A DNA stretch of 64,000 nucleotides from contig NC_009668.1 in the NCBI RefSeq assembly GCF_000017405.1, forward strand, positions 708,001 to 772,000. Direction: 5' to 3'. Under the pieces are notes generated by a model, which saw only the letters and a list, made by a program, of their open reading frames with translations, did no database searches and was not told the origin of the DNA. A program made the position numbers and the translations under genes. This document shows positions 53,340 through 62,281 of this stretch, one piece after another (positions within the stretch are counted from its first letter, which is position 1; each line of letters begins with the position of its first letter). Source of the stretch: Brucella anthropi ATCC 49188. Lineage in GTDB: Bacteria > Pseudomonadota > Alphaproteobacteria > Rhizobiales > Rhizobiaceae.

Positions 53340-53932
53340 TGGCTGACCTCCAATTGCCAGGGCATGATGGTCCCCATGCGTTTGATCGCGATTGACTGGC
53401 TGACATTGTCCTGCGCCGTGGAGTTCATGCTGATCTGCACCTGTTCTGAAAGAGGGGTCAGTGAAGATTCGGCAATGAGCAGCTTTCCACCTGCGATCTG
53501 GTCACGCGGCAATTCAAACACCATCAGTATAGGACGTGGAATCCCCGGCTCCAGCCGTTCAGAGCCGACTATACCGGGCGCATAAGTCGGGCGTTTGCTC
53601 ATGGCGTAGCGGATACCGTTCGGCCCAAGCCATTCGACAGCCGCGAGGCCAAGGCTCTCGATCTTTGCTTTGGCTGCGGCCTCGATGACCAGCCATTCGC
53701 CATCCGTATTATAGGCGCGGGTGCTTCCGATGCCGGGTGTTGTCAGTTGCCGGGCTCGATAAACATTCACGATGCCGACGACGAAACGACTGGTTTCTGC
53801 TGGCTTTCCCTGCTGTCCTTCAATGGTTACGGAGGAAAAGATATCGCTGTAATAGGGGGTGGAATGCTGCATGCCGTATAGCGCGGCGACGGCCACGCAC
53901 AGCATGAGAGTGCTTTTGAGCCAGCCCATCAT
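53336..53932 (-). CDS. Small single-pass membrane protein, unknown function
   Basis: A 198-aa protein with an N-terminal helix or signal (WLKSTLMLCVAVAALYGM, residues 4-21) and a beta-rich exported domain, including TSRFVVGIVNVYRAR near 47 and GEWLVIEAAAKAKIESLGLA near 78, a pattern reminiscent of DUF4352-type domains. PGIPRPILMVFELPRDQIAG near 128 is a Pro-rich strand region also seen in the upstream paralogue-like protein. It is the middle gene of a three-gene set joined by ATGA overlaps at both ends. Confidence 0.7.
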   Translation of the reverse strand: MMGWLKSTLMLCVAVAALYGMQHSTPYYSDIFSSVTIEGQQGKPAETSRFVVGIVNVYRARQLTTPGIGSTRAYNTDGEWLVIEAAAKAKIESLGLAAVEWLGPNGIRYAMSKRPTYAPGIVGSERLEPGIPRPILMVFELPRDQIAGGKLLIAESSLTPLSEQVQISMNSTAQDNVSQSIAIKRMGTIMPWQLEVSQ

Positions 53933-54525
53933 CCTTCGCTCTCGGCAGATGACATATGAACAGGCAATTGGATGACCGCGATGGGGTCCCGATCAAGCCA
54001 TGTAGAGGCCCCATAGAGATTATCCCGCTTCTTGTAGATTTCACTGCCAATGAGGAGCCGCACTTCCTGCGGCGGAGTTTCACCTTGCGGCCATTCCCAT
54101 ACTACGGTCAGCTTTTCCGGCATGCCGGGATTGATCGGACTCGCAATCCATTTGTCCTTGATGATGTAAACGATCGGGTCTTTCAGCGCCGGATTTGGCG
54201 GATCGAGGGTGAGGAGCCTTCGCGATGCATAGGCTGACGACGCGGAACGATTGTCGAGACTGACATCGACCATGAGGTAGTTTTTGGGCTCGTAAGGTTT
54301 CACGCCGGTCGGTGGAACAGAGCTAAAGCGCGCGCCGGTTATCGCCACGTGCCAGCGTCCAGTATCGACCGTCTCGCCGGGGCTCAGTTCCCGCATAGGC
54401 TCGGGATTGGCTGCCTCATAAATTGCCGCTGCATAGGAGAATACGCTTGCGGCGGCCGTGCCGATACCCGCAATGACGATGGCAGCCAGTCGCTGCCGGA
54501 AGCTTCGACGCTGTTCGTCCGCCAT
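53929..54525 (-). CDS. Small single-pass membrane protein, unknown function
   Basis: A 198-aa protein, first of the three-gene set. The helix LAAIVIAGIGTAAASVFSYA (about residues 13-32) anchors a periplasmic domain with DTGRWHVAITGARFSS near 53, YLMVDVSLDNRSASSAYASR near 83 and KLTVVWEWPQGETPPQEVRL near 137. The order of strands resembles DUF4352-like Ig folds, and the general plan is shared with the two genes downstream, although identity by eye is low. The ATG lies just after GGGAGGTGTC, a good ribosome site. Confidence 0.72.
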   Translation of the reverse strand: MADEQRRSFRQRLAAIVIAGIGTAAASVFSYAAAIYEAANPEPMRELSPGETVDTGRWHVAITGARFSSVPPTGVKPYEPKNYLMVDVSLDNRSASSAYASRRLLTLDPPNPALKDPIVYIIKDKWIASPINPGMPEKLTVVWEWPQGETPPQEVRLLIGSEIYKKRDNLYGASTWLDRDPIAVIQLPVHMSSAESEG

Positions 54526-54634
54526 GACACCTCCCTCTGTGCTGGCGATTCAAACGACAATACAGGCCCCCGGCCAAGCCCCCGGTTCCTATAGCATATC
54601 AATGCTCCAGCGTCATCTTTTGGCTTAACCTAGG

Positions 54635-56143
54635 TTAACCTTCCTCGACGAACACCTCGTCGCGCTTCTTGCGTACCGATGGAAGCAGCACGACCACGAG
54701 AACGGCCGCAGCTATGGCGAGCAGAATGGCGCTGATCGGGCGGGTGAAAAAGGTTGCCGGGTCGCCGCGTGACAGGATCATGGCGCGTCGCAGATGTTCC
54801 TCCAGCAACGGGCCGAGAACGAAGCCAAGCAGCAGGGGGGCCGGTTCGCAGCGCAGTTTGGCCAGCAGATAGCCGATGAAGCCGAAGAAGGCGACTGCGT
54901 AGAGATCGTAGACATTCGAATTGACGCTATAAACGCCGATTGAACAGAAAGTCATGATAATCGGAAAAAGCACATAGTAGGGCACTGTCAGAAGCTTTAC
55001 CCACAGGCCGATCAGTGGCAGGTTCAAGATGATGAGCATGAGATTGCCTATCCACATCGACGCAATCACACCCCAGAACAAGGCGGGTTGTTCTGTTGCA
55101 ACATTCGGGCCTGGCACGATGCCCTGAATAATCATGGCGCCGATCATCAATGCCATGACCGGATTGGCTGGAATGCCGAGCGTGAGCATCGGAATGAAGG
55201 ATGTCTGCGCACCGGCATTGTTGGCGGATTCCGGTCCTGCAACGCCTGCTATCGCGCCCTTTCCGAACTCTTCCGGCGTATCGGAAATGCGCTTTTCCAC
55301 CGTGTAGGAAGCAAAAGACGCCAGAATGGCGCCACCGCCGGGCAGGATACCAAGCGCCGAACCGATGACCGTTCCGCGCAGGATTGGCGCAGTCATGCGC
55401 TTGAAATCGTCGCGCGTCGGCATCAGTCCTGTGACTTTGGCCATCAGCACTTCGCGTGCATGTTCGTTTTCGAGATTGCGCAGAATTTCAGCGATGCCGA
55501 ACACGCCGACAGCAACGGCAACGAAATTGAGACCATCCGCATATTCTGTAATGCCGAGCGTGAAACGCGGTGTGCCGGTGTAGATGTCAGTACCGATAAG
55601 ACCGAGCAGCAGCCCCAGTACAACCATCGCCAGAGCCTTGATGATCGAACCGTGCGCCAGTGCCACGGACGACACCAGCCCGACGACCATCAGCGAGAAA
55701 TACTCAGCCGAGCCGAATTTCAGGGCGATTTCTGTGAGTGGCGGAGCGAAGATCGCCACCAGAAAGGTGGAGACAGTACCGGCGAAGAATGAACCGATTG
55801 CCGCGATTGCAAGTGCTGCACCGGCACGCCCGCGGCGCGCCATCTGGTAGCCGTCGATGGCCGTCACTGCGGACGAGGATTCTCCCGGCATGTTGATGAG
55901 AATTGCGGTTGTCGACCCGCCATATTGGGCACCGTAATAGATGCCAGCAAGCATGATCAGTGCCGAAACCGGATCGCCAATCTGGAACGTGATCGGAAGA
56001 AGCATGGCAATGGTCGCGGTAGCACCGATGCCCGGCAGAACGCCGATCAACGTGCCAAGCAATACGCCGATAAGGCAAAAGCCGAGATTGGCAAGCGTCG
56101 ATGCTGTTGAGAAGCCAAGCGCAAGATTGTTGAAAAGCTCCAT
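54635..56143 (-). CDS. tctA: Tripartite tricarboxylate transporter, large permease TctA
   Basis: A 502-aa membrane subunit of a TTT importer, with about 12 spans. Family motifs: [20 protein letters not shown] near 28-47, [20 protein letters not shown] near 69-88, [20 protein letters not shown] near 138, [20 protein letters not shown] near 265 and [20 protein letters not shown] near 308. The frame is open to 56584 but the ATG at 56143 starts the family domain and follows AAAGGGGGG. It is last in the tctC-tctB-tctA operon and starts 14 nt after tctB. The substrate is a carboxylate that cannot be named. Confidence 0.93.
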   Translation of the reverse strand: MELFNNLALGFSTASTLANLGFCLIGVLLGTLIGVLPGIGATATIAMLLPITFQIGDPVSALIMLAGIYYGAQYGGSTTAILINMPGESSSAVTAIDGYQMARRGRAGAALAIAAIGSFFAGTVSTFLVAIFAPPLTEIALKFGSAEYFSLMVVGLVSSVALAHGSIIKALAMVVLGLLLGLIGTDIYTGTPRFTLGITEYADGLNFVAVAVGVFGIAEILRNLENEHAREVLMAKVTGLMPTRDDFKRMTAPILRGTVIGSALGILPGGGAILASFASYTVEKRISDTPEEFGKGAIAGVAGPESANNAGAQTSFIPMLTLGIPANPVMALMIGAMIIQGIVPGPNVATEQPALFWGVIASMWIGNLMLIILNLPLIGLWVKLLTVPYYVLFPIIMTFCSIGVYSVNSNVYDLYAVAFFGFIGYLLAKLRCEPAPLLLGFVLGPLLEEHLRRAMILSRGDPATFFTRPISAILLAIAAAVLVVVLLPSVRKKRDEVFVEEG

Positions 56144-56157
56144 GCTCGTGCCCCCCT

Positions 56158-56631
56158 TTAGAACGGCCACCAGGGCCCGAAACGCTGATATGGCAGCGCG
56201 AGCGCGTAGCTGAAGACAATGACCGAAAAGACCGTGATTGCAGCGGCAAGAATGATCGCTGCAAGTGGTTTCATACGCATCGAGGCGAAAGAGGCGATGA
56301 GACAGGTCAGAAACAGCGACGGTACGAAGCCGAGGCCGCGCACGGTCAGGCCGAAGAATATCGGCGCAGGCAGAATAAAGAACAGGCCGCGCCAAGCGAT
56401 CGGGCCGATAGGCTCGCCGGAGACACGTGTAGCCTGAATAAGGATGACCAGTCCAAGCAGGATCAGAACACCGGAAAGGACAAGTGGGAAATATCCCGGT
56501 CCCATACGTAGCGATGTGCCGAGGTCCAGACCAAGCGACTGATAGGCAAAAAAGGCGCCTGTCAGTGCGAGCAGTGCACCGCACAATCCGTTGGTCGGAT
56601 CTATTGAGAATTTCCTTGAGGGCTCGTTCAT
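56158..56631 (-). CDS. tctB: Tripartite tricarboxylate transporter, small permease TctB
   Basis: A 157-aa four-span subunit. The N-terminal helix FSIDPTNGLCGALLALTGAF precedes GTSLRMGPGYFPLVLSGVLI near 38, the TctB signature around the second helix. It ends RFGPWWPF. The frame runs upstream to 56751, but the ATG at 56631 gives the usual TctB length. A hairpin lies between tctC and this gene. Confidence 0.9.
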   Translation of the reverse strand: MNEPSRKFSIDPTNGLCGALLALTGAFFAYQSLGLDLGTSLRMGPGYFPLVLSGVLILLGLVILIQATRVSGEPIGPIAWRGLFFILPAPIFFGLTVRGLGFVPSLFLTCLIASFASMRMKPLAAIILAAAITVFSVIVFSYALALPYQRFGPWWPF

Positions 56632-56743
56632 GGCCAATCGTCTTTCGGATTTGCCGTTGAAAGGGCTATGCCGGAAGGTCGGCATATGACGTCGGTCGTG
56701 TATCACGTCGACTGCAGTTTGATGTGCAGCCGAAGGGAAAACG

Positions 56744-56779
56744 ACAATCAAGGCGCGTCAAATGACATGCCCTGATTGT
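56744..56779 (-). other. Intercistronic hairpin between tctC and tctB
   Basis: ACAATCAAGGC (56744-56754) pairs with GCCCTGATTGT (56769-56779), 10 of 11 positions, around a 14-nt loop. Read on the minus strand it follows tctC by about 10 nt and is followed by CGTTTTCCC, a weak T-run. It probably acts as a partial terminator or 3'-end stabiliser that leaves tctC in excess over tctBA. Confidence 0.6.
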
Positions 56780-56790
56780 TTCCTGTACGA

Positions 56791-57768
56791 TCAGTCCGCG
56801 TATTGTCCTGCAGCTTCGATAATCGGCTTCCAGCGCGCGATTTCGGATTCGAGCTTGGCCTTTAACGCGGCCGGTGTCGCATCGGATTCCGGAGACGGCT
56901 TTGTGCCGAGTTCGGCAAAACGGGCAACCACATTCTGGTCTTTCAAGGCCACCTGAAGCGACTTCGACAGACGTTCGGTGACTTCCGCCGGGGTTCCCTT
57001 GGGGGCATAGATGCCGTGCCAGATGCCCACTTCCATGCCGTCCAGACCGGCTTCCTTGGTAGTCGGAAGGTCTTTCAGTACGTCCAGACGTTCAGGCGAG
57101 GTAACGGCATAAGCCTTGATCGTGCCGGCCTGAATCTGCTTCGTCGTGTTGGTGGTCTGGTCACACATGATGTCGACCTGTCCACCGAGAAGATCGGTCA
57201 TGGCCGGGCCGGTTCCCTTGTAGGGAACTGTAACGAGCGGCGTTTCAATCGCGCTCATGAACAACATGCCGCAAAGATGCGATGCCGCGCCGATACCGGC
57301 ATTGGCGACCGTCGCCGTATCTTTGTTGGCCTTGGCATATTCGATCAGCCCCTTGAGATCGGTTGGCTCAAGGTCTTTGCGTGCAACAATCGTCATCGGA
57401 ACTTCCGTGACAAGACCGACATATTCAAACGCGTTCAGCGTGTCATAAGCGAGCTTGCGGTAAAGCGTGGCGCTTGTGGCCATGCCGATATGGTGAAGCA
57501 GAAGCGTATAGCCATCCGGATCGGCGGTTGCGACGCGCCCGGCTCCGAGTGTTCCACCTGCGCCGCCGACATTCTCGACGATAACCTGTTGTCCGAGATC
57601 CTTGGACATGGATTCTGCCACAAGTCGCGTGACAGTATCGGTAGGCCCACCGGCTGAGAAAGGCACGACCATGGTGATCGTCCGTTCCGGATAATTTTGT
57701 GCCTGTGCGGTGAAAGCTGCGGTGGAAATAGCAAGTGTTGTCGCCAGAGCGGCGATAGTTTTCATCAT
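56791..57768 (-). CDS. tctC: Tripartite tricarboxylate transporter binding protein TctC
   Basis: A 325-aa periplasmic Bug-family binding protein. Signal peptide MKTIAALATTLAISTAAFTA with cleavage after AQA (residue 24). Then NYPERTITMVVPFSAGGPTD (about 25-44) with the Bug ligand loop, NVGGAGGTLGAGRVATADPD near 67, LLLHHIGMATSATLY near 89, and VPYKGTGPAMTDLLGGQVDI near 180. The ATG at 57768, one of two in tandem, follows TGGGAGGACGCT. First gene of the operon; its own hairpin separates it from tctB. The carboxylate bound is unknown. Confidence 0.93.
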   Translation of the reverse strand: MMKTIAALATTLAISTAAFTAQAQNYPERTITMVVPFSAGGPTDTVTRLVAESMSKDLGQQVIVENVGGAGGTLGAGRVATADPDGYTLLLHHIGMATSATLYRKLAYDTLNAFEYVGLVTEVPMTIVARKDLEPTDLKGLIEYAKANKDTATVANAGIGAASHLCGMLFMSAIETPLVTVPYKGTGPAMTDLLGGQVDIMCDQTTNTTKQIQAGTIKAYAVTSPERLDVLKDLPTTKEAGLDGMEVGIWHGIYAPKGTPAEVTERLSKSLQVALKDQNVVARFAELGTKPSPESDATPAALKAKLESEIARWKPIIEAAGQYAD

Positions 57769-58085
57769 AGCGTCCTCCCAGACTATGTTGCGGCGGGCGT
57801 GCCGGTATTCTGAATTTGGTTCCCCACGCCTCTTTGGGCGCTTCGGGCAATCAGATGCGATACTATTCAATGACTGCAATAAAATGTTTCTGCACCGTTG
57901 TTGCTCTTGAATTGGCAGGATTATTCGGTGCGCTTGAAAAAGAATGTAGATGTATCCCGGCGGCTTGCCAATGCCTGACCTTCAATGAAAGCGCTTGTAC
58001 TACCAAAGTCTGGGTAGCTCGCTTGTCATGTTTTCGCCGTGCGTTGAGGTATCGTCTTGAAGGTTCTTTCTGATCGGGGCTAATC
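57769..58085. other. Intergenic region upstream of tctC, no gene found
   Basis: 317 nt between the tctC start and the LysR gene stop, both on the minus strand. It includes the GGGAGG ribosome site of tctC and is fairly AT-rich toward 57860-57960, where the operon promoter should lie. I see no convincing ORF, hairpin or repeat. Confidence 0.45.
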
Positions 58086-58994
58086 TTATGCAGTTTTAAT
58101 TGCAGGAAGCTCAGCATTCAAGACGAGGTGATCGACGAGGCTCCTGGCCGGTGTGGTAAGTTCTTCTAAGGATTGCACCGCTATTGCCAGATTTCTTCTT
58201 GCCCAAGCATCGGAGATAGCGACCGTTGCAATGGGGAGTGTCTTTCTAAGGCGTCGGGCGGCGGTCTGCGGAATGATCGCAACACCTACGCTGGCAGCCA
58301 CCATATTACCGACCCCTTCAAACGTGCGGAGTTTCGTCCTGATTTTAAGTCTGCCGCCTAGCCGGGTTGCCTGAATTTCGAGGTGCTCCTGCAGTGCGCC
58401 AGCTGATAGACCGATGAACTGTTCCTGCAGGATGTCAGAGAAACTCACGCGCTTATGTTCAGCCAGCGGATGGCTTCTGGCAGTGATCAGTACCAGCTGA
58501 TCTATTGCAAAAGGAACCAGCTCCAAACCCGTAGTTTCCACCGCATCCGATAAAATTCCGATCTCAACAAAGCCGCGCAAAATGGCACGAGCAATATCGC
58601 TGCTCTGTCGTTCTTTCAACTCCACATCGATGCGAGGATTTTTTGCCATCCAGGCGGCGAGTTTTGCCGGAAGATATTCGGTGACGGTAGCGGTATTGGC
58701 CGCGACGCGAATGGCTGTGCGCATGGTTTTGGCATGTGAGCCCAATTCGCTATGCAGGTCGGCCATCTGCCGCATGACCGCTCTTGCGTGATGGACAAGG
58801 GCTTCGCCTGCTTCGGTAAGGGCAACGCCGCGTCGTCCCCGCTCCAAAAGCGAAACCTGCCCGGAGGCCTCCATATCACGCAGGCGCTCGCTTGCCGCTG
58901 GAAGCGACAGGCCGATTTCAGCCGCGCCATGAGTGATGCTGCCGGTATCGGCGACAGCGAGGAAGAGGCGAAGGTCGGTAAGATCAAAGCGCAT
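58086..58994 (-). CDS. LysR-family transcriptional regulator
   Basis: A 302-aa LTTR. Helix-turn-helix in RLFLAVADTGSITHGAAEIG and LSLPAASERLRDMEASGQVS (residues 9-48), then LLERGRRGVALTEAGEALVH. The effector domain follows from about 90 (AIRVAANTATVTEYLPAKLA). It is upstream of tctCBA in the same orientation and divergent from the TauE/SafE gene at 59091 with a 96-nt gap. LTTRs most often regulate the divergent neighbour, so the sulfite-exporter-like permease is the first candidate target, with tctCBA second. Confidence 0.9.
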   Translation of the reverse strand: MRFDLTDLRLFLAVADTGSITHGAAEIGLSLPAASERLRDMEASGQVSLLERGRRGVALTEAGEALVHHARAVMRQMADLHSELGSHAKTMRTAIRVAANTATVTEYLPAKLAAWMAKNPRIDVELKERQSSDIARAILRGFVEIGILSDAVETTGLELVPFAIDQLVLITARSHPLAEHKRVSFSDILQEQFIGLSAGALQEHLEIQATRLGGRLKIRTKLRTFEGVGNMVAASVGVAIIPQTAARRLRKTLPIATVAISDAWARRNLAIAVQSLEELTTPARSLVDHLVLNAELPAIKTA

Positions 58995-59090
58995 AAGCGA
59001 TGTTAGCGCGAATTCTGCCTATGGGAAAGCCGAAGGCTCTATAAGGAACTTCCGCATTCCGTCCGATGGCCAAGTCGCTATAGCAGGGAC

Positions 59091-59846
59091 ATGATTTATT
59101 CATTACCCTTGATCCTGACGATTGCGGTAACGTTCCTCGGTGCCGGCTTTGTCAAAGGCGTGACAGGAATGGGGCTGCCCACAGTCGCCATGGGCATATT
59201 GGGCGCGCTGATATCTCCGCTCTCAGCTGCAAGCCTGTTGATTATTCCGTCTTTCATCACCAATCTTTGGCAGCTTCTGGCGGGGCCTAGCTTCGGTCAG
59301 CTTATGCTTCGTCTCTGGAGCATGATGCTTGCCATTGCAGTCGGGACCATTGCGGGAACTGCGGTTCTGGTCGGGGGGAACATTGCAGTCACCACATCGA
59401 TGCTGGGCTTCTCGCTCGTTATCTATGCAGCCTACACGTTGTTCGCCCGCCAGCTACAGGTGTCGGAAAAGCTTGAACGCCTGCTGTCACCTGTCATCGG
59501 GCTGCTGACCGGCTTGATTGCGGGCGCTACAGGGATATTCGTCATACCGGCTGTGCCCTATCTGCAATCGCTAGGATTCAGAAAAGATGATCTTGTGCAG
59601 TCGCTCGGGCTTTCCTTTACTGTCTCGACTGCTGCACTTGCGGTCGGGCTTTCGAGCAGGCAAGCATATTCCGGTGATCTCCTGCTGGCGTCTGTTCTGG
59701 CCATTGTTCCTTCACTGGTTGGCATGTTCCTAGGGCAGGCTTGTCGCCGCAAAATCCGACCGGAAAACTTTCGTCGATGGTTTCTGATCGGCCTTATGAT
59801 CCTGGGGCTTGAAATGACATTGAGACCATTGTTCTCGATGAGTTGA
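59091..59846 (+). CDS. TauE/SafE family permease
   Basis: A 251-aa membrane protein with about eight spans arranged as two repeats, as in the sulfite exporter TauE/SafE family. The first repeat starts VTFLGAGFVKGVTGMGLPTV (residues 14-33) and the second LLTGLIAGATGIFVIPAVPY near 143-162; this duplicated Gly-rich motif defines the family. Members move organosulfonate-derived sulfite, sulfoacetate or other small anions. It is divergent from a LysR gene that may control it. No sulfonate-metabolism genes are next to it, so the substrate is open. Confidence 0.85.
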   Translation: MIYSLPLILTIAVTFLGAGFVKGVTGMGLPTVAMGILGALISPLSAASLLIIPSFITNLWQLLAGPSFGQLMLRLWSMMLAIAVGTIAGTAVLVGGNIAVTTSMLGFSLVIYAAYTLFARQLQVSEKLERLLSPVIGLLTGLIAGATGIFVIPAVPYLQSLGFRKDDLVQSLGLSFTVSTAALAVGLSSRQAYSGDLLLASVLAIVPSLVGMFLGQACRRKIRPENFRRWFLIGLMILGLEMTLRPLFSMS

Positions 59847-60005
59847 TGAACGGGGAACAATTTTTCCATTCCGGCAAGCGGATACGGATTTGCTTTCTTG
59901 TTCGAATCCGGCAAGGGCAGGATATTGTCTCACCCCCAAGAGAACAGTCTTTAGCTTCAACGGGTTTTCGCTGAAGCGTCCCCTATCATCGGCCTGATTG
60001 ACGGA

Positions 60006-61127
60006 ATGACCCAGAGAGATCCAGAACAACACCAGTCGCGTGCGCTCCGACTGTTCAAGCCAGTTCTTGCCGGTGCAACGCTGCGAGAACGTTCGATTGC
60101 TTGCCTCGGTGCCTTGATTGGTATCGCGCTGACCGGATTCATATCGAGCATGCTGCTGGGAAGCGGTCCGCATCTGCCTTTGATCGTAGCGCCAATCGGT
60201 GCTTCGGCGGTTCTGCTTTTCGCAGTTCCAACCAGCCCGCTGGCGCAGCCGTGGTCGATCATCGGCGGCAACACGATTTCCGCCTTTGTGGGACTGGCCG
60301 TCACCCAGTTTGTTGATGATCCGGCTTTGGCGATCGGCCTTGGCGTGGCGCTCGCGATCGCGGCAATGTCGGTTACCCGTAGCCTCCATCCGCCCGGTGG
60401 CGCAGCGGCGCTGACTGCAGTTCTGGGTGGTTCTGCGGTTGCCAAGTGGGGATTGCTGTTTCCGCTTGTGCCGGTCGCGCTGAACTCTTGCCTTCTGGTC
60501 GGCCTTGGTATCCTTTTTCACAAACTGTCGCGTCGGAAATATCCGCACGTGGCGGCGGCTGCTCCGGTAAACAAGCACAGCACCGAAGATTTGCCGCCTT
60601 CGGTCCGGATGGGTATCCGCGAGGAAGATATCGACCGCGCCTTGCTTGCACTGGATGAAAGCTTCGATATCGATCGCAACGATCTTGGACGTCTGCTGCG
60701 GCAAGTGGAGCTTGAAGTGTCCATTCGTTCCCACGGCGACCTGACCTGCGCCGACATTATGTCTCGTGATGTCGTCAGTATCGATGAAGATGCAACGGCG
60801 AGCCAGGCGCGCGACCTGATCTTGCGGCATAATCTACTGACCTTGCCGGTACACACGGCCGACGGTCGCCTGAAAGGCGTAGTCGGTTTGCGCGAATTGA
60901 TGCATCCGGGTGACGATTTCAGAAACTATATCGTGGAAGCGCCCACCGCTGCGCAAGCCGATCCGGTGATGAGCCTTCTGCCCAGCCTGACCGATGGATT
61001 GGCGCATGCTGTCGTGGTTGTTGATGAAATGCGCCGCATCATCGGTTTGGTGTCGCAAAGCGATCTTCTGAGCACACTCGCGCGTTCACTTCCCGATGAA
61101 AAGCGGGTGCCTCTGAAAGCGGCATAA
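60006..61127 (+). CDS. HPP family membrane protein with CBS domains
   Basis: A 373-aa protein. The N-terminal half has four spans of the HPP family with the motif TRSLHPPGGAAALTAVLGG near residues 125-143 that names it. The cytoplasmic half holds a pair of CBS domains (CADIMSRDVVSIDEDATASQ near 248; HNLLTLPVHTADGRLKGVVG near 279; AVVVVDEMRRIIGLVSQSDL near 337) that should bind adenine nucleotides. HPP proteins are proposed to transport nitrite in plants and cyanobacteria; the CBS part suggests energy-state control. A hairpin at 61166-61194 follows the gene. Confidence 0.87.
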   Translation: MTQRDPEQHQSRALRLFKPVLAGATLRERSIACLGALIGIALTGFISSMLLGSGPHLPLIVAPIGASAVLLFAVPTSPLAQPWSIIGGNTISAFVGLAVTQFVDDPALAIGLGVALAIAAMSVTRSLHPPGGAAALTAVLGGSAVAKWGLLFPLVPVALNSCLLVGLGILFHKLSRRKYPHVAAAAPVNKHSTEDLPPSVRMGIREEDIDRALLALDESFDIDRNDLGRLLRQVELEVSIRSHGDLTCADIMSRDVVSIDEDATASQARDLILRHNLLTLPVHTADGRLKGVVGLRELMHPGDDFRNYIVEAPTAAQADPVMSLLPSLTDGLAHAVVVVDEMRRIIGLVSQSDLLSTLARSLPDEKRVPLKAA

Positions 61128-61165
61128 CCTGCCGGGCCTGCGCTTCTCTATTGAATTGGAATGGT

Positions 61166-61194
61166 TTTCCGGGCAGGGTTTCCTGACCCGGAAA
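61166..61194. other. Intercistronic hairpin between the HPP and AI-2E genes
   Basis: TTTCCGGGCAGG (61166-61177) pairs with CCTG (61182-61185) and CCCGGAAA (61187-61194) through a 12-bp stem with a one-base bulge and a GTTT loop. There is no T-run on the plus strand. It lies 39 nt after the HPP stop and may mark a 3' end or regulate read-through. Confidence 0.55.
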
Positions 61195-61210
61195 TCTGCA
61201 GCAGGTGATT

Positions 61211-62278
61211 ATGTCCGTCCAGCGCGCGAGCTTCTATATTCTACTGGCACTGGTCACCATCGCCTTTGCATGGCTGCTGTTGCCTTATTATTCGGCGGTT
61301 CTCTGGGCAGTCATTCTCGCCGTGGTGTTCTCGCCAGTACAACAACGCCTGGAACGTCTGCTCGGCGGCAGGAAAAACATTGCCGCTCTGCTTTCCGTGC
61401 TGATGTGCATCTGTCTGGTCATCATTCCAATGCTTGCGATTTTCGGTTCGCTGGTACAGGAGGGAAACTCTCTCTATCAACGCCTGAGCAGTCGCGAGTT
61501 TGATCTGAACAGCTATATCTCACGCATTCTGGGCGCCTTGCCGGATTCGTTGGAGGAGTGGCTGACCCGGTTCGAGCTGGGTGATTTCGCGGAATGGCGG
61601 GCGCGCATATCGTCTGCGATCATGCAGGGCAGTCAGCTTTTTGCCGGAAAACTGGTCAGCTTCGGCCAGAACACGCTGCAATTTTTCATAGGCTTCGGCA
61701 TCATGCTCTATCTGCTGTTCTTCCTGTTTCGCGACGGTGCGGACCTTGGACGGAAGATCAGGCAGGCCATTCCGCTCAATGATGATTACACGCGGCAGTT
61801 TCTGGAAAAGTTCATCGCTGTCATCCGCGCGACGGTGAAAGGCAATATCATCATTGCCATCATTCAGGGCACGATCGGCGGTGTGACTTTCTGGTCCTTG
61901 GGCGTTGAGGCGGCTTTGCTCTGGGGCGTGTTGATGACATTCCTTTCCATGCTGCCAGCGGTCGGCGCAGCACTGGTCTGGGTGCCGGCAGCGGCCTGGT
62001 TCTTTGCAAGCGGAGAATGGATCAGCGGAGGCATTCTGGTTTTCGTGGGCGTATTCGTGATCGGACTGGTCGATAATCTCCTGCGCCCGCCTCTGGTCGG
62101 AAAAGGCACCCGCATGCCGGATTATGTCGTGCTGATCTCCACGGTTGGGGGCATTTCACTGATCGGGATCAATGGTTTTGTGGTCGGGCCGCTGATTGCC
62201 GCGATGTTCATTGCTGCGTGGTCGCTTCTGGCAGAAGAGCAGAAGGGGAATAGCTCCGCTCAACTGCCAAAGAACTAA
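61211..62278 (+). CDS. AI-2E family transporter
   Basis: A 355-aa membrane protein of the AI-2E (PerM/TqsA-like) family with about eight spans. Seen: SFYILLALVTIAFAWLLLPY near residues 7-26, SAVLWAVILAVVFSPVQQRL near 28-47, and the C-terminal motif GVEAALLWGVLMTFLSMLPA near 233 followed by VGAALVWVPAAAW. Members export autoinducer-2, or act as Na+/H+ or metabolite carriers, so the name should not be read as function. The ATG at 61211 was chosen over a GTG two codons before. It ends 3 nt before the convergent pyruvyltransferase gene. Confidence 0.87.
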   Translation: MSVQRASFYILLALVTIAFAWLLLPYYSAVLWAVILAVVFSPVQQRLERLLGGRKNIAALLSVLMCICLVIIPMLAIFGSLVQEGNSLYQRLSSREFDLNSYISRILGALPDSLEEWLTRFELGDFAEWRARISSAIMQGSQLFAGKLVSFGQNTLQFFIGFGIMLYLLFFLFRDGADLGRKIRQAIPLNDDYTRQFLEKFIAVIRATVKGNIIIAIIQGTIGGVTFWSLGVEAALLWGVLMTFLSMLPAVGAALVWVPAAAWFFASGEWISGGILVFVGVFVIGLVDNLLRPPLVGKGTRMPDYVVLISTVGGISLIGINGFVVGPLIAAMFIAAWSLLAEEQKGNSSAQLPKN

Positions 62279-62281
62279 ATC

